Positions 1-8,580 of a stretch of 64,000 bases of DNA are shown in pieces. Origin of the DNA: Paludicola sp. MB14-C6. GTDB lineage: Bacteria > Bacillota > Clostridia > Oscillospirales > Ruminococcaceae. Each line of letters starts with the position of its first letter. Within the stretch, counting starts at the first letter, position 1. Below the pieces are notes generated by a model. It did no database searches, was not told the DNA's origin, and saw only the letters and a program-made list of their open reading frames with translations. Location of the stretch: the NCBI RefSeq assembly GCF_030908625.1, contig NZ_CP133133.1, positions 682,001 through 746,000 on the forward strand. Reading direction: 5' to 3'. Made by a program: the position numbers and the translations under genes.

Positions 1-10
1 TTTTTGTACG

Positions 11-727
11 CTACTTTTTTGCTTTTGAAAATACAATGCTTTTGGCAATAGCACTGAATTCTTCATCCGTTATTTTACCTTTATCCAGTTCGCAAGCTAT
101 ATAAACGGATAGATTCTTATTATATGACAAAATACCTTTATTTGTTTTCTCTTTCCTTTCAAAACCTAACCCTTCCATAAAAGCCGGCGAATACAATACA
201 TTTGTTATGGCTGTACGCGAGGTTTCTGTTGTGGTAATTAGTTGATACGAATCTTTCGCATCAAAATGATAGCCGTTTCCCAAAGCGATTTGATTGTATA
301 TTGTTATTGGGTTATCCTCGGAACTCTGATTTGTGTCATAAGTATTATATCCTATGCAACCCACACATTCATTTACATCATTCAAAATATCCACAATTGA
401 AAAAACGCCATTTGCGAGAAAATGAACATTGACTTCCCCTTCTTTTGGAATTTCAGCTTCTTTTATACTCCATTCTTCAGGTAAAGCAATTGCAAGTGTG
501 AATGGATCAATTTCATATATTGCGGTATTAAATTCCGTTTTACCTTTTTGGCTTACTGGGAATGTAACTTTTTGCACTGGCATATTAAATATAGTTTGTG
601 AACTATTTGTATTATTGTCGGATCTGTTTTCATTTGTACTTTCTATTTTTTCATTGCCACACGAAGATATTGTTAAGGCGATTAATAAAAAGAGTAAAAT
701 GCCGATTGCTTTTTTCAACCAAATCAC
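11..727 (-). CDS. Putative lipoprotein of unknown function
   Basis: A 238-residue protein with a basic N-terminus, a hydrophobic stretch and a lipobox (TISSC, Cys23), so it should be lipid-anchored on the outer face of the membrane. A Ser/Asn-rich linker follows (about residues 25-45), then a globular part with a short Cys pair (CVGC, about residue 120). No enzymatic motif is recognised. It ends just inside the left edge of the window and appears complete. It is transcribed in the same direction as ppa, but a hairpin lies between them, so it is probably a separate unit. Confidence 0.75.
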   Translation of the reverse strand: MIWLKKAIGILLFLLIALTISSCGNEKIESTNENRSDNNTNSSQTIFNMPVQKVTFPVSQKGKTEFNTAIYEIDPFTLAIALPEEWSIKEAEIPKEGEVNVHFLANGVFSIVDILNDVNECVGCIGYNTYDTNQSSEDNPITIYNQIALGNGYHFDAKDSYQLITTTETSRTAITNVLYSPAFMEGLGFERKEKTNKGILSYNKNLSVYIACELDKGKITDEEFSAIAKSIVFSKAKK

Positions 728-797
728 ACTCCTAATAATAATTTATTCTCATGTTATAATCTTATGATACTATTATTTTCCATAAAATACAATAGCA

Positions 798-828
798 AAG
801 CAGATAACACATTACGTGCTATCTGCTT
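798..828 (-). terminator. Hairpin downstream of ppa
   Basis: Inverted repeat AAGCAGATA / TATCTGCTT with a 13-nt loop, five bases past the ppa stop codon. The better T-run is on the plus side, so it may act in both directions. Confidence 0.5.
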
Positions 829-832
829 TATT

Positions 833-1372
833 TTATTTCTTTATATTCATAAATGTGTTTTGATAATGTTTCATTGATTTATCAATAATGTTAATTGCTA
901 CATCTACGCCTTCTACCTCGTTTACCGCTGTTTCTTTATTTTCAAGTGCTTTATATACACTAAAGAAATGGGACATCTCATTAAAAATGTGAGCAGGCAA
1001 TTGGTTAATGTCCGTATAAGAGTTATAGCCTGGATCTCCACATGGAATCGCAATGATTTTTTCATCATTTCTTCCGTTATCAATCATTGTAATTACACCA
1101 ATAGGATAACATTTTACTAACGTTAACGGAATAATCTCTTCAGAGCAAAGAACTAAAACGTCAAGAGGGTCATAGTCATCACCATATGTCAATGGAATAA
1201 ATCCATAGTTTGCTGGATAGTGAGTTGAAGTGTGTAAAACACGGTCTAATTTCAATCTTCCTGTTTCTTTGTCAAGCTCATATTTTGCTTTGCTTCCTTT
1301 TTGAATTTCAATTACTACTTCAAATTCAGTTGGTTTAATTCGGTTTGGGTTAATATCATGCCAAATATTCAT
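833..1372 (-). CDS. ppa: Inorganic pyrophosphatase, family I
   Basis: Hydrolyses pyrophosphate to two phosphates in the cytoplasm and so pulls biosynthetic reactions forward. The 179-residue length is normal for a family I enzyme. The signature DDYDPLD at residues 65-71 supplies metal-binding aspartates, and YGFIP, just before it, is also typical. A Shine-Dalgarno site (aaggag) precedes the ATG. Many Clostridia carry a family II (DHH) enzyme or a membrane pyrophosphatase as well; nothing in this window indicates which is the main one here. Confidence 0.95.
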   Translation of the reverse strand: MNIWHDINPNRIKPTEFEVVIEIQKGSKAKYELDKETGRLKLDRVLHTSTHYPANYGFIPLTYGDDYDPLDVLVLCSEEIIPLTLVKCYPIGVITMIDNGRNDEKIIAIPCGDPGYNSYTDINQLPAHIFNEMSHFFSVYKALENKETAVNEVEGVDVAINIIDKSMKHYQNTFMNIKK

Positions 1373-1436
1373 CTACTAATCTCCTTTTTCTAATTGTAGA
1401 AATTATACTCTAAAATCGATTCAAATGCAAGTGATA

Positions 1437-2156
1437 CTAATCTATAAATGTTTCCTGATGTAATTGATGTGTTTTGTTATAAACAACTAATTCATGATTA
1501 CAATCCACAGTTGCTAAAATAATATCTTCTATTTTATCAACTTTTTGATGTTCCAATTGTTTTTTTAACCATATATCATCCAATCCTGTCATTTTTAAAT
1601 TTCGTGTCATAATCTTACCATCAATAATAACATTCGCAACCAAACATTCTTTTTGCCCCGTTATATTCAAATCCTCTAAGGTTACATTCTTTTTATTTGC
1701 TTTGGGCATAAAGCTTATCTTACCGCTGTATTCCATAATTGCATATTCAATATCGGCAATATTAAAATAGCCCGCATACCTCGCCGCAGATAATAAGTCG
1801 TTTACATCATATTTTACTTTTGCTAAATTTTTTTCGTGTATTTTGCCATTTTCAATCAGCATATAAGCTCTTCCATTAAAAAAGCGCCGTAACTTGATAC
1901 TCTTATTCGTAGCAATTGAAATAATTGTTGCAATAACTGCGTACAAACCCATACTTAAAAAGCCATGCAAATAAGGAGCATCTATTGCTGTTGCCATTTC
2001 TGCAGCAATAGAGCCAACCGAAATGCCGATTACATAATCGAAAAATGATAGCTGTGATATTTGTTTTCTTCCCATCAGTCTTGTTATAAAAAACAAATAA
2101 ACGACAGAAAGTATGGATCTTAAAGCAACTTCAAACGCATCCGCAAAATACTCCAT
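1437..2156 (-). CDS. DUF421 (YetF/YcaP-like) membrane protein
   Basis: A 239-residue protein with about three N-terminal membrane segments (to about residue 85) followed by a cytoplasmic domain. The opening region with FITRLMGRKQISQLSFFDYV is typical of DUF421 (YetF/YdfR/YcaP) proteins, as is the IENGKIHEKNL stretch after the last helix. The molecular function of the family is not settled; in Bacillus several members are linked to spores or the cell surface. It lies between ppa and the SulP gene on the same strand, with gaps that allow separate promoters. Confidence 0.85.
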   Translation of the reverse strand: MEYFADAFEVALRSILSVVYLFFITRLMGRKQISQLSFFDYVIGISVGSIAAEMATAIDAPYLHGFLSMGLYAVIATIISIATNKSIKLRRFFNGRAYMLIENGKIHEKNLAKVKYDVNDLLSAARYAGYFNIADIEYAIMEYSGKISFMPKANKKNVTLEDLNITGQKECLVANVIIDGKIMTRNLKMTGLDDIWLKKQLEHQKVDKIEDIILATVDCNHELVVYNKTHQLHQETFID

Positions 2157-2245
2157 ATATCATTTCCTCCAAATCAAGCATAACAATGTGATATAGCTTA
2201 TTATTGCAATAAGCTATTATATTATGCCAAAAGGAAAGAAATATA

Positions 2246-2269
2246 GCCGTCACTAATTTAGCGACGGCC
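2246..2269 (-). terminator. Terminator of the SulP gene
   Basis: Inverted repeat GCCGTC / GACGGC eight bases beyond the SulP stop codon, followed on the minus strand by a T-rich tract. Confidence 0.6.
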
Positions 2270-2277
2270 TTGCTTGT

Positions 2278-3903
2278 TTATAGCCTGCTTTCAATTGCTT
2301 GTTTTGCATCCCAATAAAAGTTTTCTTCGCCTACTAAATCAACAACGCCAGCACGATCCAGCACTTCTTTTGGAACATCATTCAACCCACTAAATAAAAC
2401 TGTAATATTTTCTTGTTGTAATTGTTCGATTGTTTCTAAGAACATATGTGCTGCGCCTGCATCAATCATTGGTACACCACGCATAGAAAGAATAATCGTA
2501 TTACAATCCACTACGTTTACAATTTCATTTTCCAAACGTTCTACAGAGCCGAAGAAAAGTGGGCCTGTTATATAAGTAACTTTCATTTTATGTAGTTTTA
2601 ATTTTTGATTCGCATCTGCGATATCTAATTTGTCATAATCTACTTCTGTTGTTTCAATTTGTACATTTGCAATACGAACAACAAATAACAAAACGGAAAT
2701 CAAAACGCCTAGTAAAATTGCGATTGTTAAATCAAATACCACAGTTGCGACCATTGTTACTAAGAATTGTGCAATAGATGATTTGAATTTATTTTTAAAG
2801 ATATATCCAATTGATTTCCACTCATTCATACGATATGCAGTTACCATAAGAATTCCCGCTAACGCACTTAATGGAATTTTAGACATTACTCCTCCCAATA
2901 AGAACATGGAAGCCAGCAAACCGATTGAATGGATAATGCTTGTTAGTCTTGTTTCTTGTCCTGATTTAATTGCAACACTCGTTCTTGCGATTGCGGCAGT
3001 TGCTGGCACACCGCCAAAGAAAGGCAATAATATATTTCCGATACCTTGGGCAACAAGTTCCCTATCCGCATCTAATTTTTCATTTTTCATTCTTCCTGCG
3101 CTTGCACCACAAAGCAAACTTTCAATCATACCTAAAGCTGCAATACTTATTGCTGGTACAATTAAGCCGCTAATTTGTTCATATGAAATATTAAATATAT
3201 TAAGTCTGTTTTCCAAAAATAGCGTCTTTGGAATATCGCCTACTACGGCAACAGGTAAATTGAAAATAGAATTAACAATAACCACTAAAATGATTGCAAC
3301 CAAAGAGGATGGAAATTTTGCGTTCCACTTTTTAGGGAAAAACGCCATTACAAGAACAACTCCGACAGCAATTACTACTGCCCATATATTCATATCGAAG
3401 CCGTTTTTAAAGTAGGATGCCACTTTTTGAATCGCATTCTCGCCCTTTGAAGTAACTCCGAAGAAATTATCAATTTGACCTAAAGCTATAATAATGGCAA
3501 TACCTGAAGTGAAGCCCGTAATGACTGCTGATGGAATAAAAGATACTAATTTACCGATTTTCAATACACCTGCAATGAGTAATATTACTCCTGATAACAA
3601 ACCGGCCAGAAAAACCCCCTGCATACCGAATTTCATTACTACTGCAATCAGTATTGCAGTCATCGCACCTGTTGGCCCGGATATTTGATACGAACCGCCT
3701 GACAATAAACCAATTACTAAACCGGCAATAATTGCAGTAATTAAGCCAGCCGCAGCATCTGCACCACTACTAACACCAAATGCAAGCGCTAATGGTAAAG
3801 CAACAGCAGTTACGGTTAAACCTGCCATTAAATCTTTAGAGAATTTCTTAGCATTATAGCCTTGAAATTCATTTCTCATGTCATTGAAATACTTCCGAAA
3901 CAT
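2278..3903 (-). CDS. SulP family anion transporter with STAS domain
   Basis: A 541-residue integral membrane protein of the SLC26/SulP family, which moves sulfate, bicarbonate or other anions. The N-terminal TVTAVALPLALAFGV and the run ISGPTGAMTAILIAVV belong to the Sulfate_transp core, which spans to about residue 420. The C-terminal 100 residues form a STAS domain (TIILSMRGVPMIDAGAAHMF), a regulatory module related to anti-sigma antagonists. Substrate cannot be told from the sequence. No sulfate-assimilation or carbonic anhydrase gene is next to it, so bicarbonate or another anion is as likely as sulfate. Confidence 0.9.
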   Translation of the reverse strand: MFRKYFNDMRNEFQGYNAKKFSKDLMAGLTVTAVALPLALAFGVSSGADAAAGLITAIIAGLVIGLLSGGSYQISGPTGAMTAILIAVVMKFGMQGVFLAGLLSGVILLIAGVLKIGKLVSFIPSAVITGFTSGIAIIIALGQIDNFFGVTSKGENAIQKVASYFKNGFDMNIWAVVIAVGVVLVMAFFPKKWNAKFPSSLVAIILVVIVNSIFNLPVAVVGDIPKTLFLENRLNIFNISYEQISGLIVPAISIAALGMIESLLCGASAGRMKNEKLDADRELVAQGIGNILLPFFGGVPATAAIARTSVAIKSGQETRLTSIIHSIGLLASMFLLGGVMSKIPLSALAGILMVTAYRMNEWKSIGYIFKNKFKSSIAQFLVTMVATVVFDLTIAILLGVLISVLLFVVRIANVQIETTEVDYDKLDIADANQKLKLHKMKVTYITGPLFFGSVERLENEIVNVVDCNTIILSMRGVPMIDAGAAHMFLETIEQLQQENITVLFSGLNDVPKEVLDRAGVVDLVGEENFYWDAKQAIESRL

Positions 3904-4510
3904 TTATGCACCTCTAATATGTTCATATTTTATTAATATAATAACATAAATAGCTAGATTTTACTATGTGCATAACAGTGAGAATTTTACTAAAATATAT
4001 TACTTTTTTGTGAACAATATATTATTGTTTGATCTAAATACCTTAGAAACCAAATAAAAAGCACTCATCTTGTACAATATAAGTTTACGTTAACTACGAA
4101 ACTGATAATAAAGATAACTAAAATAGAATACATTTTATGGTTATATTGATGAAATGATGTCATTACAAATAAATGACCACAACATAAAATACAATCAGCT
4201 TGAAACTTTCTACTACGCTTTCCCTATTGTGAAAAAACAAACAGCCATATGAACATAATATTATATATTAGTCATTTACGAGTATAGTGATTTCATAATA
4301 CTGGTTTTCTGGAATTCAAGCATGATATAATACTATGATTATTTACTATTAACAAATGAAATTATATAACAAATAAACAAAGAAAAATAACATTAACCTA
4401 TTCAACAAAATAAACTGAAATGATATAATGAGGCTAACATTTAGCTGATTTAATATCAGCAAATTTTACTAATTTAAAAACTAACTGAGTTAAAATAAGG
4501 GGGATTATCC
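3904..4510. other. Intergenic region between divergent SulP and alpha-galactosidase genes
   Basis: About 600 bp of very A+T-rich DNA between two divergently transcribed genes. I see no coding potential or RNA gene. The right end holds the probable alpha-galactosidase promoter and a palindrome (separate entry). Confidence 0.6.
4401..4460 (+). promoter_or_regulatory. Probable alpha-galactosidase promoter with downstream palindrome
   Basis: An extended -10 box (TGaTATAAT, box at 4424-4429) lies 17 bp after a weak -35 (TTCAAC at 4401-4406). Downstream, GCTGAT-N5-ATCAGC (4444-4460) is a perfect spaced palindrome in the early transcribed region, well placed as an operator. A strong ribosome site (aaggggga) precedes the ATG at 4511. 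Confidence 0.5.
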
Positions 4511-6103
4511 ATGTACGAACGCATTCTTCGAATGCCTGATAAAATTATTGTTGAGACTCAACAAAATTTACATGAATTAAAAAAGCAAGAGAACACAGCC
4601 CATATAGATGATATTAGGGTTTATTTCAGTATGGATTCTAATTCAGGATTAGACGTGTATGTCGAAGCAAAACAGACACCATTAAAAAACATTCGATTGA
4701 GATGGAATATCAGTATTCCAAATGATTGTAGGTTTTTAGGCGACGCATTGGAGCGAAGCTACGGCGATTTAGAATGGAGAGGACTTGTTCCGGATAGAGC
4801 TATGCCTTGGTATTTCTTAATGAATAATGCAACTACAACCATAGGTTACGGAGTAAAGGTTCGTCCATCTTCACTTTGCTTTTGGCAAGTCGACACTAAC
4901 GGAATCACTTTATGGTTGGATGTCCGCAATGGTGGAAACGGTGTAGTTTTAGGTAATCGCACATTGAAAATATGTTCTATTGTAAATGAAGTATATGAAC
5001 ATACCGATCCATTCATTGCTACACAAAATTTCTGTAAGGTAATGTGTACAGATCCGATTTTACCTAAAGAACCGGTTTATGGATTTAATAACTGGTATAG
5101 TAGCTATGGCGATATTTCTGAACAACAAGTCCTTGAAGATACGGATGAGCTTTGTAAAATAGTTGGTGAAAATATTGATAACAGACCGTTTATGGTTATT
5201 GATGATGGATGGCAAATCGCTCATAAATTAAATGAATACAATGGTGGACCTTGGCATTCAGGAAATTCAAAATTTCCTGATATGAAGAAGTTAGCTCAAG
5301 CTATAAAAAAGAAAAATTGCAAACCGGGAATATGGGTAAGACTTTTACACACATCTGATCAAGAGCTTCCTAGTTCATGGCGTTTAAAGAAGAATTACGA
5401 TGTTTTAGATCCTTCTGTTCCAGCTGTACTCGACTATATTAAACAAACAATTCGTTTATTAGTAGATTGGGGATATGAACTAATTAAGCACGATTTTTCA
5501 ACTAATGATTTATTTAATTGCTGGGGATTTCAAATGAATCCTAGCGCGCCTGAAAGCGATTGGGAGTTTGCAGACAAAAGCAAAACAACTGCAGAAATTA
5601 TAATCAATTTGTATGAAACAATTTTAGACGCTACTGATGGTCATGCTTATATTTTAGGTTGTAATTGTATTGGTCATTTAGGTGCAGGGTTAATGCATAT
5701 ACAGCGTATCGGAGACGATGTAAGCGGTATTTGTTGGGAAAGAACAAGAAAATACGGAATTAACACTTTGGCTTTTCGATTACCACAACATAAAACATTT
5801 TTTGACATTGATGCTGATTGTATAGGAATTACCGATAGCGTACCTTGGAGATATAATAGTCAATGGGCTGATTTAATCGGAAGAAGCGGTACTCCTATGT
5901 TTGTTTCTGCAAAGCTGCAATGTTTATCAGAAAAGCAACGCCCAAAACTAATAGAACTATTCCAAATCAATTCCAAACAATCTGATAGTATCAAACCTTT
6001 GGATTGGATGGATACTGTTTGTCCATCTACATGGGTTATCAACGGTAATATTGAAAAATATGATTGGTATGAAGAAAACGGACTTTCCAGCTTTCATGTA
6101 TAG
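4511..6103 (+). CDS. Short GH36-type alpha-galactosidase
   Basis: Probable retaining alpha-galactosidase of glycoside hydrolase family 36 (clan GH-D), releasing galactose from raffinose-type sugars. An N-terminal beta-sandwich (about residues 1-170) precedes the TIM barrel, which has NNWYSSYG at 193-200, IDDGWQ at 230-235, the nucleophile region KHD at 326-328 (Asp328) and GDDVSG at 401-406 with the likely acid/base Asp. At 530 residues it is much shorter than classical 700+ residue enzymes and lacks most of the C-terminal beta domain, although the end looks natural. No signal peptide is seen, so it is cytoplasmic and needs imported oligosaccharides. No sugar transporter lies nearby. The AraC-type gene 62 bp downstream is the likely regulator. 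Confidence 0.85.
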   Translation: MYERILRMPDKIIVETQQNLHELKKQENTAHIDDIRVYFSMDSNSGLDVYVEAKQTPLKNIRLRWNISIPNDCRFLGDALERSYGDLEWRGLVPDRAMPWYFLMNNATTTIGYGVKVRPSSLCFWQVDTNGITLWLDVRNGGNGVVLGNRTLKICSIVNEVYEHTDPFIATQNFCKVMCTDPILPKEPVYGFNNWYSSYGDISEQQVLEDTDELCKIVGENIDNRPFMVIDDGWQIAHKLNEYNGGPWHSGNSKFPDMKKLAQAIKKKNCKPGIWVRLLHTSDQELPSSWRLKKNYDVLDPSVPAVLDYIKQTIRLLVDWGYELIKHDFSTNDLFNCWGFQMNPSAPESDWEFADKSKTTAEIIINLYETILDATDGHAYILGCNCIGHLGAGLMHIQRIGDDVSGICWERTRKYGINTLAFRLPQHKTFFDIDADCIGITDSVPWRYNSQWADLIGRSGTPMFVSAKLQCLSEKQRPKLIELFQINSKQSDSIKPLDWMDTVCPSTWVINGNIEKYDWYEENGLSSFHV

Positions 6104-6165
6104 ATTGCATGTTATTGTCAAATAGAATATAATAGACAAATATTGGCTTTTTAAGAGGTTGCTTT

Positions 6166-6981
6166 ATGAATGATGAATTGATTTTAAAACTGGATAGTAT
6201 GTTCTTATCTAAAATAAGAATGCTTTTTTGCGGGCACCAAAAATGTTCTCCGCTGCATTCCTATGGGCCAGGATTTCATTCAAGCTATATCATACATGTA
6301 GTAATAAACGGAGAAGGTAGATATATAACAAATTCAAAGGAATATAAGCTCAAAAAGAACGACTTGTTTCTTATTACACCAAATGATTTAGTTTTTTATC
6401 AAGCGGATATCAATTATCCTTGGGAATATATTTGGATTTCAATAAACGGTGAGGATGCACAAGCATGTTTAGAGCGGTGTGGAATCAGCAAAGATAAGCC
6501 CGTTGCCTCAGTCGAAAATATAAACGAGATAACATACTGCATTATGGAAATTATTCGATGTAAACAAGTTGATTTTTCACAAGATTTAAAACTGCAAGGG
6601 TTAATGTATCAGTGCTTATCAAATATTGCACAGCAACTATCCATTACCGACAAGCATGTAAACCATGATAATCTATATGTTGAACAATCCGTACAATATA
6701 TAAGGCACAATTATCATGAAAGTATTGGCGTGAGTGATATTGCTGAATACCTATCTTTAAACAGAAGTTATTTTTCTAATATATTTAAAAATTCTTTAGG
6801 TGTTACTCCCAAAGAATTTTTACTTCAATTTAGAATCAGCAAAGCAAAAGAGCTATTAAAAACCACTGATTTAACTATATATGAAATTGCTGTTTCATGT
6901 GGTTACAATGACCAAAGTGTCTTTTCTAAAGCTTTTAAACGCCAATGTGGAATAAGTCCAATGGAATATAAAACGAAATAG
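6166..6981 (+). CDS. AraC family transcriptional regulator
   Basis: A 271-residue regulator with an N-terminal cupin-like sugar-sensing domain (about residues 1-150) and two C-terminal helix-turn-helix motifs (about 170-268) ending in the family signature region (AVSCGYNDQSVFSKAFKRQCG). Regulators of this build control oligosaccharide genes in Firmicutes. Its position 62 bp behind the alpha-galactosidase on the same strand makes that gene the obvious target, with the palindrome at 4444-4460 as a candidate site. The target is inferred from location only. Confidence 0.9.
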   Translation: MNDELILKLDSMFLSKIRMLFCGHQKCSPLHSYGPGFHSSYIIHVVINGEGRYITNSKEYKLKKNDLFLITPNDLVFYQADINYPWEYIWISINGEDAQACLERCGISKDKPVASVENINEITYCIMEIIRCKQVDFSQDLKLQGLMYQCLSNIAQQLSITDKHVNHDNLYVEQSVQYIRHNYHESIGVSDIAEYLSLNRSYFSNIFKNSLGVTPKEFLLQFRISKAKELLKTTDLTIYEIAVSCGYNDQSVFSKAFKRQCGISPMEYKTK

Positions 6982-7024
6982 CTCATCCTTCAATTTATTT
7001 AGTTAATGGCATGAAAGTCAATAT

Positions 7025-7062
7025 AAAAAAAGCTTGTAGCGATAATGCTACAAGCTTTTTTT
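7025..7062. terminator. Bidirectional terminator between araC-type gene and spoIVA
   Basis: AAAGCTTGTAGC / GCTACAAGCTTT hairpin with A-run on the left and T-run on the right, between two convergent genes. Confidence 0.85.
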
Positions 7063-7066
7063 GGAA

Positions 7067-8545
7067 TTAAAGTATGATGCAGATGAGTCCACCACAACCT
7101 TCGTTAATAATTCTTTCAATTGTTTCTTGCAATTTTAATCTTGCATCAGCAGGCATACGATATAATTTGTTATGTAGCCCTTCATTTACAAGTGAATGTA
7201 GTGTCGTACCGAAAATGTTAGAGTTCCAAATGTTCTTTGGATTTTCCTCAAACTCCTTTAATAGATACATAACAAGCTCTTCAGATTGACGTTCACTTCC
7301 TACAATTGGAGAAACCTCTGTATTGATTTCGGCTTTCATCATATGGATAGATGGAGCACTCGCACGTAATTTTACGCCATACTTGCCACCTTGTTTCACA
7401 ATTTCTGGATCTTCTAACCTCAATTCGTCCAGAGTCGGCATAACAATTCCATAGCCTGTTGCCTCAACTTGCTCTAATGCACCTTTAATCTTATTATATT
7501 TATTCTTTATTTGAGACATTTCAATCATACATGGCATTAAGTCTGCTTCACCTGTAATTTCAATACCCGTTACTTCGCCTAGAATCTTATAGAACAAATC
7601 ATTATTCAGCATAATATCAAGTGTTGCGCATCCCGTACCTAAGTTGATATCTTCAACCCTTGTATTATTTACAAATTCGTTTTCATTAATTCTATTTGTT
7701 ATATTGTTTACATCATGAATGGTATTAACTTGAGAGGCACTTTGCTTAATTGCATCAAAAACGCTTGTTTTGAGCCAATGTTCTTTTTCAAGTGAATTAA
7801 TCCATTTCGGCATTTTTACTGCGATTTCTTTTACTGGGAATTCAAACAGTAACTCTTGCATAATACCTTTAATATCATTATTATCTAATTCTAAGCAATT
7901 CAAAGGCATTATAGGAACATTATAAGCCATATTCATTTGCTTTGCTAACTCTTTTGCTCGCTCGCCTTGCGGATTAACACAGTTTAAAACAACAATGAAT
8001 GGTTTATTGATATCTTTTAATTCATCAATAACTCGTCTTTCAGCTTCTTCATATTCATCACGAGGAATATCAGTAATACTGCCATCGGTTGTCACAACTA
8101 TGCCAACTGTAGAATGCTCATTGATGACTTTTTGCGTACCAACCTCAGCGGCCATATTAAATGGTACTGCGCTTTCAAACCAAGGAGTCATAACCATTCT
8201 TGGCATTTCATTTTCAAAATACCCAAGTGAACTTGGAACGATATAACCTACACAATCGATCATCCGAACATTCATTTGAGCATTTCCATCGAGATTGATT
8301 TTCACTGCTTCTTCTGGGATAAACTTTGGCTCTGTAGTCATGATAGTTTTGCCTGCGGCAGACTGCGGCAGCTCGTCGATTGCTCTTTCTTTACGAAATT
8401 CACTTTCGATATTTGGTATAACTAGGGTTTCCATAAATTTTTTAATAAATGTAGATTTACCTGTTCTTACAGGCCCCACTATACCAACATAAATATCGCC
8501 ATCTGTTCGCTTTGCGATATCTGCGTAGATATTAGATTTATCCAT
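7067..8545 (-). CDS. spoIVA: Stage IV sporulation protein A (spore coat base ATPase)
   Basis: Morphogenetic ATPase that polymerises on the forespore surface and anchors the spore coat; made in the mother cell. The 492-residue length is standard. The Walker A motif GPVRTGKST is at residues 24-32, and the C-terminus (CGGLICIIL) is the hallmark membrane-targeting end of SpoIVA. It lies 35 bp behind the sipL gene on the same strand, so the two are probably co-transcribed. SpoIVA is restricted to endospore formers, which fixes the lifestyle of this organism. Confidence 0.97.
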   Translation of the reverse strand: MDKSNIYADIAKRTDGDIYVGIVGPVRTGKSTFIKKFMETLVIPNIESEFRKERAIDELPQSAAGKTIMTTEPKFIPEEAVKINLDGNAQMNVRMIDCVGYIVPSSLGYFENEMPRMVMTPWFESAVPFNMAAEVGTQKVINEHSTVGIVVTTDGSITDIPRDEYEEAERRVIDELKDINKPFIVVLNCVNPQGERAKELAKQMNMAYNVPIMPLNCLELDNNDIKGIMQELLFEFPVKEIAVKMPKWINSLEKEHWLKTSVFDAIKQSASQVNTIHDVNNITNRINENEFVNNTRVEDINLGTGCATLDIMLNNDLFYKILGEVTGIEITGEADLMPCMIEMSQIKNKYNKIKGALEQVEATGYGIVMPTLDELRLEDPEIVKQGGKYGVKLRASAPSIHMMKAEINTEVSPIVGSERQSEELVMYLLKEFEENPKNIWNSNIFGTTLHSLVNEGLHNKLYRMPADARLKLQETIERIINEGCGGLICIIL

Positions 8546-8580
8546 AAAAACTTTCCTCCTATGTCGTAGTTCATTTGTAA

